From an uncultured Colwellia sp. (GTDB lineage: Bacteria > Pseudomonadota > Gammaproteobacteria > Enterobacterales > Alteromonadaceae): 64,000 nucleotides of DNA. Under the pieces are notes generated by a model. The model was not told where the DNA came from and ran no database searches. It was given only the letters and a program-made list of their open reading frames with translations. The stretch is taken from positions 1-64,000 of the forward strand of contig CAJXPG010000003.1 of the NCBI GenBank assembly GCA_913057925.1. Direction: 5' to 3'. How positions within the stretch are numbered: position 1 is the stretch's first letter; each line of letters starts with the position of its first letter. Shown here piece by piece: positions 50,101 through 60,835 of this stretch. The translations under genes were made by a program, and so were the position numbers.

Positions 50101-50664
50101 ATGGGTAAACAATTTTCAGAGCTAAATACTAAACATATCGACTTCATCGCCGATCAAAAGATATTTTTTGTTAGCACGGCTGCAGACACTGGTACTGTTA
50201 ACTTATCGCCAAAAGGTGGTGATAGCTTAAGAGTGATCAACCCAACGACTATTGCCTGGTTAAACCTAACGGGGAGCGGTAATGAATCAGCCGCTCATGT
50301 GTTAATCAACCCGCGTATGACCATTATGTTTTGTGCCTTTGAAGGTGCGCCTTTAATTTTACGGACATACGGCACAGCCAGAGTGCTGCATCAAGGCGAT
50401 GAACAGTGGGATGAATATATAAAGCTCTTTCCAGAGAATATTGATTCACGACAGGTATTTTTACTTGATATTGCTATGGTGCAATCATCTTGTGGCATGG
50501 CTGTACCTTACTTTAACTTTGAAGCTGATCGTGATGACCTTGCTAAATCATCAGAAAAGCAAGGTAAAGAGGGCATTGAAAAGTATTGGGTAAAGAAAAA
50601 TCAACAAAGTATTGATGGCTTTGAAACTGAAATTGTTAAACGCTCTGCTATAAAAATTAGTTAG
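50101..50664 (+). CDS. Pyridoxamine 5'-phosphate oxidase family protein
   Basis: FIADQKIFFVSTAADTGTVNLSPKGGDSLRVINPTTIAWLNLTGSGNESAAH. Confidence 0.85.
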   Translation: MGKQFSELNTKHIDFIADQKIFFVSTAADTGTVNLSPKGGDSLRVINPTTIAWLNLTGSGNESAAHVLINPRMTIMFCAFEGAPLILRTYGTARVLHQGDEQWDEYIKLFPENIDSRQVFLLDIAMVQSSCGMAVPYFNFEADRDDLAKSSEKQGKEGIEKYWVKKNQQSIDGFETEIVKRSAIKIS

Positions 50665-51057
50665 TTTTGATATTGCGCTGACAACTCTTTAGTTTGAAAA
50701 GATCTAGTAGATTAAATGACTATTTCTCCTCAAAAGAGCTGCAAAAGTCTAATGCTATCTTTTTAAGTTGCGATTTTCTTTCGAAGTGAAATTTAATTGG
50801 TTTTGATTTGTTGTTCATTTAATTACAGTGAAACCGGGTGGGTTTTAATGTTTTTAGTGTGCAGTTTTTATTTAAGTGATTGTTTTATAGCTTTTTTTAT
50901 TGGTATTGTTTAATCTAGAGTTAACTCGTTAAGTTACGGTGTACAAATTTTATTACTGAAAGTTATCTTAAATATTAATAAAATTTATACAATAATACTT
51001 ACAAATGTAACTTCTTGTGTAATAATACAGGTGTAGTAACAATTTTGGGAGGCTATT

Positions 51058-51219
51058 ATGGCCCATGAGGATAGACGCAATATGTCAAAAAACACCGATG
51101 CTAGTTTAGATAATTGTAATAATGAGCAAAAATCAACATTAGAGCAATTAGCTGATGCCAACCATGAAATTGAAGAGTTAAAACTACAAATTGCTTGGTT
51201 AGAGCGCTCTTACGAGTAA
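51058..51219 (+). CDS. Small coiled-coil protein, 53 aa
   Basis: MAHEDRRNMSKNTDASLDNCNNEQKSTLEQLADANHEIEELKLQIAWLERSYE*; GGGAGG RBS upstream; terminator downstream. Confidence 0.6.
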   Translation: MAHEDRRNMSKNTDASLDNCNNEQKSTLEQLADANHEIEELKLQIAWLERSYE

Positions 51220-51302
51220 TTTAAGCGCAGAGCTATACATACTCGTTATCATTAACTGCATTGCGTTATTTGTTTAAGCAAATAATTGGAATAAGTTAAG
51301 TT

Positions 51303-51338
51303 AAAAGGCAAATATAATTTATATATTTGCCTTTTTTG
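51303..51338 (+). terminator. Rho-independent terminator
   Basis: AAAAGGCAAATATAATTTATATATTTGCCTTTTTT. Confidence 0.8.
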
Positions 51339-51521
51339 TTTCCTTTTGAATGTGCCGGTAAAATACAACAGCTGACTTTCTTTGTCATCAATCACCCTAT
51401 AAAAGTTTCATTTGCTTTGATAAATTAGTTGCATATCTAATAGTTCATGGTATTTTCCCTGCATTAACGCAAAACAAAAATGTAAAACAATTTTTAGAAT
51501 ATAGCCAAAGGAAGCAATCTT

Positions 51522-52097
51522 ATGCCAAAGGCAAGTGAGATAAAGAAAAATGCTGCGATAGAGCACAACGGTCAAGTGTTGATCGTTCGAGATATAACAA
51601 GGTCTGTTCCTCAAGGCAGAGCAGGTGGTAGTTTATACAGAATGCGTCTTTACGATGTAGTGACCGGTGGTAAGGTTGATGAAACCTTTAAAGCAGAAGA
51701 TATGCTAAATTTTGCTGATTTAAGTCGCAGGCCGTCAATGTTTTCATATATCGATGGAGACGAGTATGTCTTTATGGATAATGAAGATTACACTCCATAC
51801 AATTTAAATAAAGAAGCTATCGCTGATGAAGTACTTTTCATCAATGAAGAGACTCAAGGTATTTCAGTGATTATTGTCGATGAGTCACCTGTTGCAATAG
51901 ATTTACCGCCAAGTGTTGAGTTAGTTATTACTGAAACAGACCCTTCAATTAAAGGGGCTTCAGCCAGTGCTCGTACTAAGCCAGCAATACTTTCTACAGG
52001 GTTAACCGTGCAAGTACCTGAGCATATCTCTACAGGTGATAAAATTAAAGTTAATACTGAAGAGCGAAAGTTTATGGGTCGTGCAGACTCAAAGTAA
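51522..52097 (+). CDS. efpL: Elongation factor P-like protein YeiP/EfpL
   Basis: [25 protein letters not shown]...[20 protein letters not shown]...[18 protein letters not shown]. Confidence 0.93.
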   Translation: MPKASEIKKNAAIEHNGQVLIVRDITRSVPQGRAGGSLYRMRLYDVVTGGKVDETFKAEDMLNFADLSRRPSMFSYIDGDEYVFMDNEDYTPYNLNKEAIADEVLFINEETQGISVIIVDESPVAIDLPPSVELVITETDPSIKGASASARTKPAILSTGLTVQVPEHISTGDKIKVNTEERKFMGRADSK

Positions 52098-52140
52098 CCA
52101 CGCTAATTACCGTTAACTAACGTTAATTGATCATCCATTG

Positions 52141-52170
52141 AAAAATGCCCGCAGTTTCGGGCATTTTTTA
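52141..52170 (+). terminator. Rho-independent terminator
   Basis: AAAAATGCCCGCAGTTTCGGGCATTTTTTA. Confidence 0.85.
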
Positions 52171-52235
52171 TTTTAGTTACGCCAACGAATAACAATAGCA
52201 GTTAAGTTAGTTTGAATTAATAGAAAGGTTTAATA

Positions 52236-53141
52236 ATGAGTGAAGCAATATATTCAATTGGCCAACAAGGACAGCCTTGGGGGGAAAGTGAAAAAGCATT
52301 ATGGTTTGAACAGCAGAGTATTAAACGTTCTTATCAAGAGCAAGTACTAACTAAACTTGAAGCGCTTGCGCCTTCATTTGATATGATTCAGTACGGTAGC
52401 CTTACAATTGATGAAAGTCGCTATCCTTTGTACGTAATGCAAAGTAAAAACTGGCAAACAGCTAACCCGACCATTCTGGTTACTGGTGGCGTTCACGGTT
52501 ATGAAACAAGTGGCGTACAAGGTGCCATTCGCTTCCTAGAAACAAAAGCACAAAGTTACAGCGAACAGTTTAATATTATCGTTGCGCCTTGTGTTAGTCC
52601 GTGGGGCTATGAAACCATCAATCGTTGGAACAATAAGGCGATAGATCCAAACCGTTCATTCTACCCAGACAGCCCTGCACAAGAGTCGGCAGCATTAATG
52701 TCATACATTAATGAGCTAGACGTTGACATAGCGATGCACATTGACTTGCATGAAACCACAGATACCGATAACAGTGATTTTAGGCCTGCACTCGCGGCGC
52801 GTGATGCCATAGTACAGAAAAACTGGAATATTCCAGACGGTTTTTATCTGGTTGGTGATACTACTAAGCCTGCTAAAGAGTTTCAGTATGCGATTAATCA
52901 AGCGGTCGCAAAGGTCACTCATATTGCACCTGCGGATAACGATGGTAAGTTAATCGGTGTCGATATAGAGCAGTTTGGCGTGATTAATTACGCTGGCAGA
53001 GCGCTAGGTTTATGTATGGGCTTAACAGACGCGCCGTTAGTGACCACAACCGAAGTTTACCCTGACAGCCCGTTAGTTGATGATGAAAACTGTATTCTGG
53101 CGCAAGTTGCAGCGATTACTGCAGCGATTGATTTTATTTAA
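52236..53141 (+). CDS. M14 family metallopeptidase
   Basis: TILVTGGVHGYETSGVQGAIRFLE; DPNRSF; MHIDLHETTD. Confidence 0.87.
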   Translation: MSEAIYSIGQQGQPWGESEKALWFEQQSIKRSYQEQVLTKLEALAPSFDMIQYGSLTIDESRYPLYVMQSKNWQTANPTILVTGGVHGYETSGVQGAIRFLETKAQSYSEQFNIIVAPCVSPWGYETINRWNNKAIDPNRSFYPDSPAQESAALMSYINELDVDIAMHIDLHETTDTDNSDFRPALAARDAIVQKNWNIPDGFYLVGDTTKPAKEFQYAINQAVAKVTHIAPADNDGKLIGVDIEQFGVINYAGRALGLCMGLTDAPLVTTTEVYPDSPLVDDENCILAQVAAITAAIDFI

Positions 53142-53195
53142 TCAATGTCATTTTCAGGGTTTTATTTAATCATTTTAGCTGATTAATTCCATAAA

Positions 53196-53225
53196 AAAAA
53201 CGCCTACTTGAGAGTAGGCGTTTTT
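53196..53225. terminator. Rho-independent terminator
   Basis: AAAACGCCTACTTGAGAGTAGGCGTTTTT. Confidence 0.88.
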
Positions 53226-53300
53226 CTTTTACTATGAGTTAAAATATCTGCTATTAAGTCATCTGTTATGTAAGTTATCCGTTATTAAGTTATCAGCTAG

Positions 53301-54479
53301 CTAATTTTGGTAGCGTACCGCTAAATCTTCTATTTGAATATTACCGAATAACTGTCCATCAGGTGTTGCTGCAATAGCTGTTTGACGAGTTAACTTAGTT
53401 ACTTTTACTTTATAAGGGCTTAAGTTATAACCCGCGTAAGATTTGCCTAACTTATTAGTAAAATGAGTAAGGTGTAATAAACTAAATTCATCGCCAATTT
53501 TTAAACCATGATCTCTGCCTAAATTAATGGTGACTTGGTTACCATTTACTCGGATTATCTTACCTCTGCTCGGTTCACACATGATGTTTTCATCAATATC
53601 TTTAACCGCTTTATCGATTATGTCTTCTATCATAGTGCCATATTCACTTTGCCAAAAAGCATTACCGTCTACATCTACTTTAATTCGCTTAGTAAATGGC
53701 CAAGTTGCGGTATTTTGATAGCTGTCTTGCCATACTAATTCACCATTTAAGCCATTATATAAATAGAAGCTGATGGCAAAATTCCTCGGATACATACCTT
53801 GTTGCCAAAATAACCAACCATTGGTTGATTGTTTATTAAAGGAAATATTAGTGATTTCACTAAAAAGGATGTATTGACTATCAGTCGTTTCGCTTAGCGA
53901 TTGAGTTAATTGAGCAATACCGTCACGAGCCAGGCTGTTATTTAATCGTGAAAACTCTGTTTTATTATTTAAAATACTACTGGTTCGGGTGTAGGTACTA
54001 TGTTGGTTTAATTTGCTTGCCAACTTAGTCATCGCAGATTTATCAATTAAATATATTTCCCCAATATTTGCTTGCTCTCTGTGTAGTAAGTGACTGCGAG
54101 TGATTAGAATTGATTTTTTGAAATTTATCGCGAAGCACTTTTTCTCTTGAGGGAAGATATCAGCGCGTATAGTCACGGTAATTAAATTATCAACATGTAT
54201 CTCATCGACTAACTCAATGGAGTTAACACTGCCACTAGCACGTATGCTGATTTGATCTTGAGTGAGTAAGCCATTTACCACTTGCTGAACACTTGAAACG
54301 CTAGCGCCAGAAACAAGCAATGCTTTTTTTAGTGCATTTTCCATCGCCTTAGTACGTGCAATTTCAATACTAGTTTCATCAGTTCGTGCGTAGCCTTGCG
54401 TTTCATACCATTGACTAAGCGCGGGGAAGGCAGCTAATAAGCTACCGATCAAAATGACGTTAATGATAAATTTATACAT
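53301..54479 (-). CDS. flgT: Flagellar assembly protein FlgT
   Basis: Signal peptide; WYETQGYARTDETSIEIARTKAMENALKKALLVSGASVSSVQQVVNG; next to flgO/flgP. Confidence 0.85.
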   Translation of the reverse strand: MYKFIINVILIGSLLAAFPALSQWYETQGYARTDETSIEIARTKAMENALKKALLVSGASVSSVQQVVNGLLTQDQISIRASGSVNSIELVDEIHVDNLITVTIRADIFPQEKKCFAINFKKSILITRSHLLHREQANIGEIYLIDKSAMTKLASKLNQHSTYTRTSSILNNKTEFSRLNNSLARDGIAQLTQSLSETTDSQYILFSEITNISFNKQSTNGWLFWQQGMYPRNFAISFYLYNGLNGELVWQDSYQNTATWPFTKRIKVDVDGNAFWQSEYGTMIEDIIDKAVKDIDENIMCEPSRGKIIRVNGNQVTINLGRDHGLKIGDEFSLLHLTHFTNKLGKSYAGYNLSPYKVKVTKLTRQTAIAATPDGQLFGNIQIEDLAVRYQN

Positions 54480-54778
54480 AAGCGTTTATACTTTCCTAAT
54501 GGTTTACTACCTGCTTGCACTAAGCGGCTAAATACACTGCGGCAACACTAATTCAATTCTAATTTAATTCTAGTTCATTACTGATTCATTATTAATGCAT
54601 TTTTCATGCCCTTAATATATTTGAAACCTGTGGGGTGTTCACACGGTGTGAGATCGAATACGGAATATTTTAATTATTGGCTTAGAATGTGCATCGATGT
54701 AAAACAGATATGAATTTGTAAATTAAAACGCTATTAATAGTATCGCTATTATAGTGGTTAGTTTTAAAGGGGAACACC

Positions 54779-55423
54779 ATGAAAAAATGGCTTATACCAC
54801 TGATCTTGCCTGCATTGATATCATGCGAGTCGACAAATGATGATGGATTTTATCAATCAACACAAATTGAGAAAGGTGAAATAGATAGTCATGATTTACC
54901 GCGCCACGCTATTAATGATGTGGTGAAAGGCTTAGCGTTTCAAATGCTTGCAAGCAGTAGCTTTGTTAATGCAAAAACGCCTGTGGCTGTTGCCTCGTTT
55001 GTTGATTTAAAAGATCTCGAAACGACAAACTGGCTTGGTAATCAGCTTGCAGAAAGCTTTGTTCATGAGCTACAGCGTCATGGTTTAGTGGTGATTGATT
55101 ATAAAACAACGGGTCATATACGCGTTACAAAAACAGGGGACTACGTTTTCAGTCGAGACTGGCAAGAGCTGCCTGAACGTCAGATTATTGACTACGTTGT
55201 TTCTGGCACTATGGTAGAGCAAGAAAATGGCATTTTAGTTAATGCGCGTATGATTGGTATTCAATCTAAAGTGATTGTTGCTACCGCACAATCTTTTATT
55301 CCATCTTGGGTACTTGGCGATGAAATGAGTCATAGTGAAAAGGTGAAGATGAAAGACGGTATGATTATTCGAGATAATGCGATGTTACTTGATGACGAAC
55401 GTGCAGTTTCGATACAAAACTAG
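54779..55423 (+). CDS. flgO: FlgO family outer membrane protein
   Basis: VASFVDLKDLETTNWLGNQLAESFVHELQRHGLVVIDYKTTGHIRVT. Confidence 0.85.
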   Translation: MKKWLIPLILPALISCESTNDDGFYQSTQIEKGEIDSHDLPRHAINDVVKGLAFQMLASSSFVNAKTPVAVASFVDLKDLETTNWLGNQLAESFVHELQRHGLVVIDYKTTGHIRVTKTGDYVFSRDWQELPERQIIDYVVSGTMVEQENGILVNARMIGIQSKVIVATAQSFIPSWVLGDEMSHSEKVKMKDGMIIRDNAMLLDDERAVSIQN

Positions 55424-55488
55424 TTTTATGTTACTTCAATTTATAACTATAAAATGCCATATAACCAAATATTTAAGGAGAGCGCGCT

Positions 55489-55956
55489 ATGAGATTTTCA
55501 TTGGCTAGATGCTTCTTTATTACCTTATTACTGTCAATGACAAGTGCTTGTTCATTATTTTACGACAAGCATGTGCAGTGGCAAACAGTTAAGCCTGAAT
55601 CCTTTCCTGTGCTTTCAGCCACGGGGTTTGCTCCAATTAGTTTACAAAAGTCATCTCATGAAACTCAGCGGATGTTAATGGCCATTAAGGCGTCAAAAAT
55701 TGCCGCTTATGCAGAGTTAGCAGAACAAGTGTATGGACAGCAAATTAAGGGCAACGTTACTATGGCTGATTTATTAATAGAAGATCAGCAAATGATGGCA
55801 TCAGTTCAAGGAATCATTCGTGGTGCTAAAGTAATTAAAAGTTACCCTGTTGGCGATGTGTATACAACTGAATTACAGCTAAACTTCGAGGATGTCTACA
55901 ATATTTATCAAGCTAACCAAAATAGAAAAGAAGTTAGTGATGTTACTCATTTTTAA
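55489..55956 (+). CDS. flgP: Flagellar LPP20-family lipoprotein FlgP
   Basis: TSACSLFYDK lipobox; AIKASKIAAYAELAEQVYGQQIKGN. Confidence 0.83.
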   Translation: MRFSLARCFFITLLLSMTSACSLFYDKHVQWQTVKPESFPVLSATGFAPISLQKSSHETQRMLMAIKASKIAAYAELAEQVYGQQIKGNVTMADLLIEDQQMMASVQGIIRGAKVIKSYPVGDVYTTELQLNFEDVYNIYQANQNRKEVSDVTHF

Positions 55957-56012
55957 AGCACTGACAATAATAGTGACTTGTCAATACTAATTACTCTCAT
56001 GTATCAAACATT

Positions 56013-56052
56013 AAAAAAGGCAGTGAATTTACCATTCACTGCCTTTTCTTTA
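56013..56052. terminator. Rho-independent terminator
   Basis: AAAAAAGGCAGTGAATTTACCATTCACTGCCTTTTCTTT. Confidence 0.85.
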
Positions 56053-56091
56053 TGTTGTTATTACTGTGCTTTTAATACTATGCCTTTAATA

Positions 56092-56547
56092 TTAGGCTTT
56101 TAAGCCAAGACTCGATAAGCCTGCACTTTTTTTACCCTTGCTGTCATAGGTAATGGCACTTTTATTGTGATTTTCTAATAAACTGGTTTTCATACGTTCA
56201 ACAGCCAGTTGTGATTGTTGAATTATTTGACCATTAACCAGGTTTTGTTGCTGACAGTGTGCTAGTAAGTCAGTTATTTCTGTCAGTTGCTGGGTAAGTT
56301 TTCCTGCTGCTTTATCCTGAGCGAAGGCTTGGTTTTGACTTATTGTCTGATCAAGTTTTTGAATCTCTAAGAGTAAAGTGTTTTTATTTTGGCTAATTGC
56401 GAGCAATGCTTCAGGGTCGTGCTGTTGTAGCACTTGCTTTTCATCGGCGATTATTTGAGCCAGAGCGCTTAGCTGCTCATGTTGCTTTGCTAGCAGCTGT
56501 AAAGAGGTCGTTTCGTGAGAGCCTGACTCAGATGACATAAGTCGCAC
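56092..56547 (-). CDS. flgN: Flagellar chaperone FlgN
   Basis: Helical FlgN-like protein; adjacent to flgM and flgA. Confidence 0.82.
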   Translation of the reverse strand: MRLMSSESGSHETTSLQLLAKQHEQLSALAQIIADEKQVLQQHDPEALLAISQNKNTLLLEIQKLDQTISQNQAFAQDKAAGKLTQQLTEITDLLAHCQQQNLVNGQIIQQSQLAVERMKTSLLENHNKSAITYDSKGKKSAGLSSLGLKA

Positions 56548-56586
56548 CTTGAATTAACTGAAATATGATAGGCTTACAGTCTATCG

Positions 56587-56895
56587 TTAAACTAGCTTAA
56601 ATTCAAAGTTAGCGATACTTGCAGCTAATTTTTCTGGATTAACTTTATAGTCACCATCACTAATCGCTTTTTTCAACTCATCAATTTTCTTTTGATTAAC
56701 CACTGGTGCGTCTGTCGCTTTTTTTTGCAGCTCGTTAAGCTGCTTTGCTTGCGGAGTGATAGAAACAGAGTCTTGCCCTGATGTTTTTACTTGGGCATTG
56801 CTTGCTGCTGATTGAGCAGATTGCTGCTTAACTTGCTGTTGTTGTGCTTGTTGAACTTGATTGGCGTTATTCAAGTTATTGATATTAATAGCCAT
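56587..56895 (-). CDS. flgM: Anti-sigma-28 factor FlgM
   Basis: DSVSITPQAKQLNELQKK...KIDELKKAISDGDYKVNPEKLAASIANFE. Confidence 0.93.
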   Translation of the reverse strand: MAININNLNNANQVQQAQQQQVKQQSAQSAASNAQVKTSGQDSVSITPQAKQLNELQKKATDAPVVNQKKIDELKKAISDGDYKVNPEKLAASIANFEFKLV

Positions 56896-57039
56896 AATTT
56901 CATCCTTTAACGATGGAATGATATTTTAAATAGATTCTTGTATCTCGTTATCGACCAAGACGTAAATTACTTTAATAATTAATCGCTAAAAAATAAATAA
57001 TTTCATCGGGTATTTAACTTACATTTGCAGTGGTGTTTA

Positions 57040-57732
57040 TTATAGATGAATTACTACTTGGTTAATAGCTTTGACGCGAGGGGTGATGATTTTGTTTGAA
57101 CGAGTGTTCTTTACCCTGACTTGCTCATTAATATTGCCAGATGAAAGAGCTACGCCTTGGGTTTTAATGTTAAAGCTTTTAGATGAAGCAATAATAGTTA
57201 CCACATCACCTTTACAAACCAAACAAATACTCCGTTTAGTAATTGCTTTACCTTTACCTATACGCTTTTTGGCTTTGGCACCAAAAACAATGTTGCTATT
57301 GGTTAATTTATCACCGCGAATACGATTAATGGCAATATAAGCTAGCTCAACATTACTATCATCTAGTTTATCTCCCTGACTAATTGTGGTTTTTGCAATT
57401 AAAATTGCTTTAGTTATTTCAACTTTTGCCGATAAATATATTTTCCATGGTGTTGATTCATCACAACTAATTTTTACATTTACATTTCTGCCGTTGTTTT
57501 TTTCAGGTATATTTGCAGTTAAGGGAACATTACAAGATTTTAAGACAATTCTAGGATCAAGTTTAGCGATGCTAATACGTACTTTTTCTTGTTCCGTTGA
57601 TGGGAATTTATCGGTTAAATATTCTTTTGCAATGCGTTCAATATATGCGCTATCTAACTGATTTGCGGCAGAAGTAGGCTGATTAATAAGCACTAGTAAT
57701 AAAAAAAATAAAAAAAGTTTGGTATGTCGCAT
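57040..57732 (-). CDS. flgA: Flagellar P-ring assembly chaperone FlgA
   Basis: C-term SAF domain: AKTTISQGDKLDDSNVEL...GKGKAITKRSICLVCKGDVVTIIA...RVKNTRSNKII. Confidence 0.9.
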   Translation of the reverse strand: MRHTKLFLFFLLLVLINQPTSAANQLDSAYIERIAKEYLTDKFPSTEQEKVRISIAKLDPRIVLKSCNVPLTANIPEKNNGRNVNVKISCDESTPWKIYLSAKVEITKAILIAKTTISQGDKLDDSNVELAYIAINRIRGDKLTNSNIVFGAKAKKRIGKGKAITKRSICLVCKGDVVTIIASSKSFNIKTQGVALSSGNINEQVRVKNTRSNKIITPRVKAINQVVIHL

Positions 57733-57943
57733 ATATTTTGTTATCTATCTTTAAGTAAATACAAATTTTCGTCTATGCTTAACCTTAGTTAGCAATGTGA
57801 AATGTAAGTAAATCATGCGTCAACTATCAGACGCTTAGTGTAATTTGGTAATTAATACTTTAATGTAATTCAAGAATTGTGCCTTGTATCGTGTCAATTG
57901 CAGAATGGGCGCAATATAAAGAGTAATTCAATATGAGGTTTTT

Positions 57944-58873
57944 ATGGCAGGCATACTTGATTCAGTAAATCAGCGTACACAACTTGTTGGTGAAAATAGA
58001 CTAGAATTGTTGCTCTTTAAACTTATTGGCAGACAACGATTTGGCATTAATGTTTTCAAAGTGCGCGAGGTCATGCCGTGTCCTAATCTAACCTTATTAC
58101 CTAAACAAGATGCTTTTATAAAAGGTGTCGCTCATATTCGTGGACAGACAATTTCAGTGATTGATTTGAGTAAATCAACCGGTGGTCCGGCAATAGAACA
58201 AACAGCTGATAGCTTCATTATTATTGCTGAATATAACCGTAGCGTTCAAGGGTTTTTGGTTGCTGGCGTAGAAAGAATTGTCACCTTAAGTTGGGCAGAT
58301 GTGATGCCGCCGCCAGAGGGCGCAGGTAAATCGAGTTATTTAACTGCTGTAACTGAAATTGATAACGAAATGGTATCTATTTTAGATGTAGAGAAAATTC
58401 TCAATGAAATTAGCCCCGTGTCAACAGATGTCAGCGAAGATATTGTCGATAGCAGTGTTGGTGAAAGCTTAGGTGATAAGTTAGTAATGATTGCAGATGA
58501 TTCAACCGTGGCTCGTAATCAAGTGAAAAGAGCATTGGAGCCATTAGGTCTAAATATGGTTTTAGCTAAAAATGGTCGTGATGCTCTTGACCAATTACTT
58601 GAAATAGAAGCAACCTGTGAAAATAGCATTACAGAGAAAGTTGCTTTGATGATTTCTGATATTGAAATGCCTGAAATGGATGGTTATACCTTAACTGCAG
58701 AAGTTAAAGGAAATGATCGTATGAATAAGATGCCAATTATATTACATACTTCGTTAAGTGGTGTTTTTAATAATGCCATGGTTGAAAAGGTTGGCGCTGA
58801 AGATTTTATTCCTAAATTTCACCCTGATGAATTAGCAACCGCTGTGAAGAAGTGGCTAAAAATCGAAGATTAA
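57944..58873 (+). CDS. cheV: Chemotaxis protein CheV
   Basis: CheW-like N-term (FGINVFKVREVMPCPNLTLLP) + receiver (MIADDSTVARNQVKRALE, MISDIEMPEMDG). Confidence 0.93.
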   Translation: MAGILDSVNQRTQLVGENRLELLLFKLIGRQRFGINVFKVREVMPCPNLTLLPKQDAFIKGVAHIRGQTISVIDLSKSTGGPAIEQTADSFIIIAEYNRSVQGFLVAGVERIVTLSWADVMPPPEGAGKSSYLTAVTEIDNEMVSILDVEKILNEISPVSTDVSEDIVDSSVGESLGDKLVMIADDSTVARNQVKRALEPLGLNMVLAKNGRDALDQLLEIEATCENSITEKVALMISDIEMPEMDGYTLTAEVKGNDRMNKMPIILHTSLSGVFNNAMVEKVGAEDFIPKFHPDELATAVKKWLKIED

Positions 58874-58968
58874 TTCTTTATCAAATACAGCATCACTGCC
58901 ATATTTTAGCGTTATTAATTTTTTGTCAGTGAACGAGACGAGTTATTTGTATTAAACAGGAAGCCATT

Positions 58969-59799
58969 GTGTCAGCAAGACAACTTGATGAAAGAAGCTA
59001 CAATCAATTTAGAACTTTTTTGGAGCAACAATGCGGCATTGTGCTAGGTGAAAATAAGCAATACCTAGTAAAAAGTCGATTAGCCCCATTAATGGCCAAG
59101 TTTGAACTCGCTTCCTTAGGTGAGCTTGTAACTCGCACCCTTGCCCCGGTAGAGCGGCAACTACGTGCCGCCGTTATTGATGCCATGACCACTAACGAAA
59201 CACTATGGTTTCGAGATGATTACCCGTTTAAGTTATTGCAAAGTAAATTATTACCAGATTTTGCCGATAGAAAAACGCCCGTAAAGATTTGGTCAGCAGC
59301 AAGTTCTTCTGGGCAGGAACCCTATTCAATAGCGATGTCAGTACTTGAATATCAGCAGAAAAACCCAGGGGCTTTCCCTCGTGGCGTGCAAGTTATCGGC
59401 ACTGATATTTCGACTACTATGCTAGAGCATTGTAAATATGGTCATTATGATAGTTTAGCCCTTGCTAGAGGATTATCAGCCGAGCGAAAACAGCGCTTTT
59501 TTGAAACCGGTGATAATGGCATGTTAAAGGTTAAAGATCAGGTAAAAAAAATGGTCAACTTCAGACCGTTAAATTTACTCAATAGTTATAGCTTAATGGG
59601 CCGATTTGATATTGTCTTTTGTCGAAACGTACTGATATATTTCTCTCCGGAAATCAAAGCACAAATCATTAGTCAAATTCATGGCGTGTTAAATAATGAT
59701 GGTTATTTGTTTCTTGGTGCGTCAGAATCATTATCAGGAATCAATCAAGATTTTACTATGCTGCGTTGCAACCCCGGTATTGTCTATCAAAAAAAGTAA
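58969..59799 (+). CDS. cheR: Chemotaxis protein methyltransferase CheR
   Basis: DAMTTNETLWFRDDYPF; WSAASSSGQEPYSIAM; FDIVFCRNVLIYFS. Confidence 0.95.
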   Translation: MSARQLDERSYNQFRTFLEQQCGIVLGENKQYLVKSRLAPLMAKFELASLGELVTRTLAPVERQLRAAVIDAMTTNETLWFRDDYPFKLLQSKLLPDFADRKTPVKIWSAASSSGQEPYSIAMSVLEYQQKNPGAFPRGVQVIGTDISTTMLEHCKYGHYDSLALARGLSAERKQRFFETGDNGMLKVKDQVKKMVNFRPLNLLNSYSLMGRFDIVFCRNVLIYFSPEIKAQIISQIHGVLNNDGYLFLGASESLSGINQDFTMLRCNPGIVYQKK

Positions 59800-59897
59800 A
59801 CTTATAAATTTCTCTTAGCTAACAGTTAGATAGGTATGCTGTTAGCCATATATTGTAATCCCCCGTGTTTAGCTTCATCTCATTGTTACAACCTCCT

Positions 59898-59912
59898 TGG
59901 CATAATTATTGA
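59898..59912 (+). promoter_or_regulatory. Putative sigma-54 promoter of flgB operon
   Basis: TGGCATAATTATTGA; GG to G spacing of 12 nt fits -24/-12; 39 bp upstream of flgB. Confidence 0.5.
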
Positions 59913-59951
59913 ATACTTCTTAGCTATAACGTAAATGATCGTGAGGCTATT

Positions 59952-60350
59952 ATGGCTATAGGTTTTGATAAAGGCTTTCAATTGCATTCTCAAGGTATGC
60001 AAATTCGCTCTCAGCGTGCTGAAGTGATTGCCAGTAATATCGCCAATGCAGATACTCCGGGCTATAAAGCTAAAGGGTTAGATTTCAAGCAAGCACTAGC
60101 TCAAGCTTCGAGCAAGCAGCAAACGGGTATGACCCGTACCAACGATAAACACTTTGATGTGAGGACAGAGTTGAATAACTCTGTCGATTTTCGTATTCCA
60201 AATCAACCTGATACCGGTGATGGTAATACTGTAGATGTACAAGTGGAACGAAACTTGTATCTAAAAAACTCATTAGAGTATCAAGCCAGTGTGCAATTTC
60301 TTAATGGCAAAATAAAAGCGATGAAGAAAGTCATTAGCGGAGGTCAATAA
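59952..60350 (+). CDS. flgB: Flagellar basal body rod protein FlgB
   Basis: QRAEVIASNIANADTPGYKAKGLDFKQAL. Confidence 0.95.
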   Translation: MAIGFDKGFQLHSQGMQIRSQRAEVIASNIANADTPGYKAKGLDFKQALAQASSKQQTGMTRTNDKHFDVRTELNNSVDFRIPNQPDTGDGNTVDVQVERNLYLKNSLEYQASVQFLNGKIKAMKKVISGGQ

Positions 60351-60352
60351 TT

Positions 60353-60784
60353 ATGAGTCTTTTCAATGTGTTTAACATAACTGGTAGTGGTATGAGCGCA
60401 CAGTCTGTACGCTTAAATACTACTGCGAGTAATATTGCTAATGCCGATAGTGTTAGTAGTAGCGCCGATCAAACTTACCGCGCCAGACATCCGGTTTTTG
60501 CCGCTGCCATGCAAGAAGCTGCCGCAGGTCAAAATGGCAATGAGGCAAGTGGTGTTGGGGTAAACGTATTAGGGGTTGTAGAAAGTGATAAACCATTAAA
60601 TGTGGAATACGCACCTAATCACCCGATGGCTGACAAAGAAGGTTATATCTATAAACCTAACGTTAATGTTATTGAAGAAATGACCAATATGATTTCAGCT
60701 TCACGTTCATATCAAACTAACGTGCAACTGGCTGAATCAGCAAAAAATATGCTTAACAAAACATTAATGTTAGGACAGAGATAA
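60353..60784 (+). CDS. flgC: Flagellar basal body rod protein FlgC
   Basis: SLFNVFNITGSGMSAQSVRLNTTASNIANADSVS; NVIEEMTNMISASRSYQTNVQ. Confidence 0.95.
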   Translation: MSLFNVFNITGSGMSAQSVRLNTTASNIANADSVSSSADQTYRARHPVFAAAMQEAAAGQNGNEASGVGVNVLGVVESDKPLNVEYAPNHPMADKEGYIYKPNVNVIEEMTNMISASRSYQTNVQLAESAKNMLNKTLMLGQR

Positions 60785-60835
60785 TGAAAGCATTTAATTC
60801 ATCATTGTTCTTTTTGCACAATGTAGGAGTAGATA

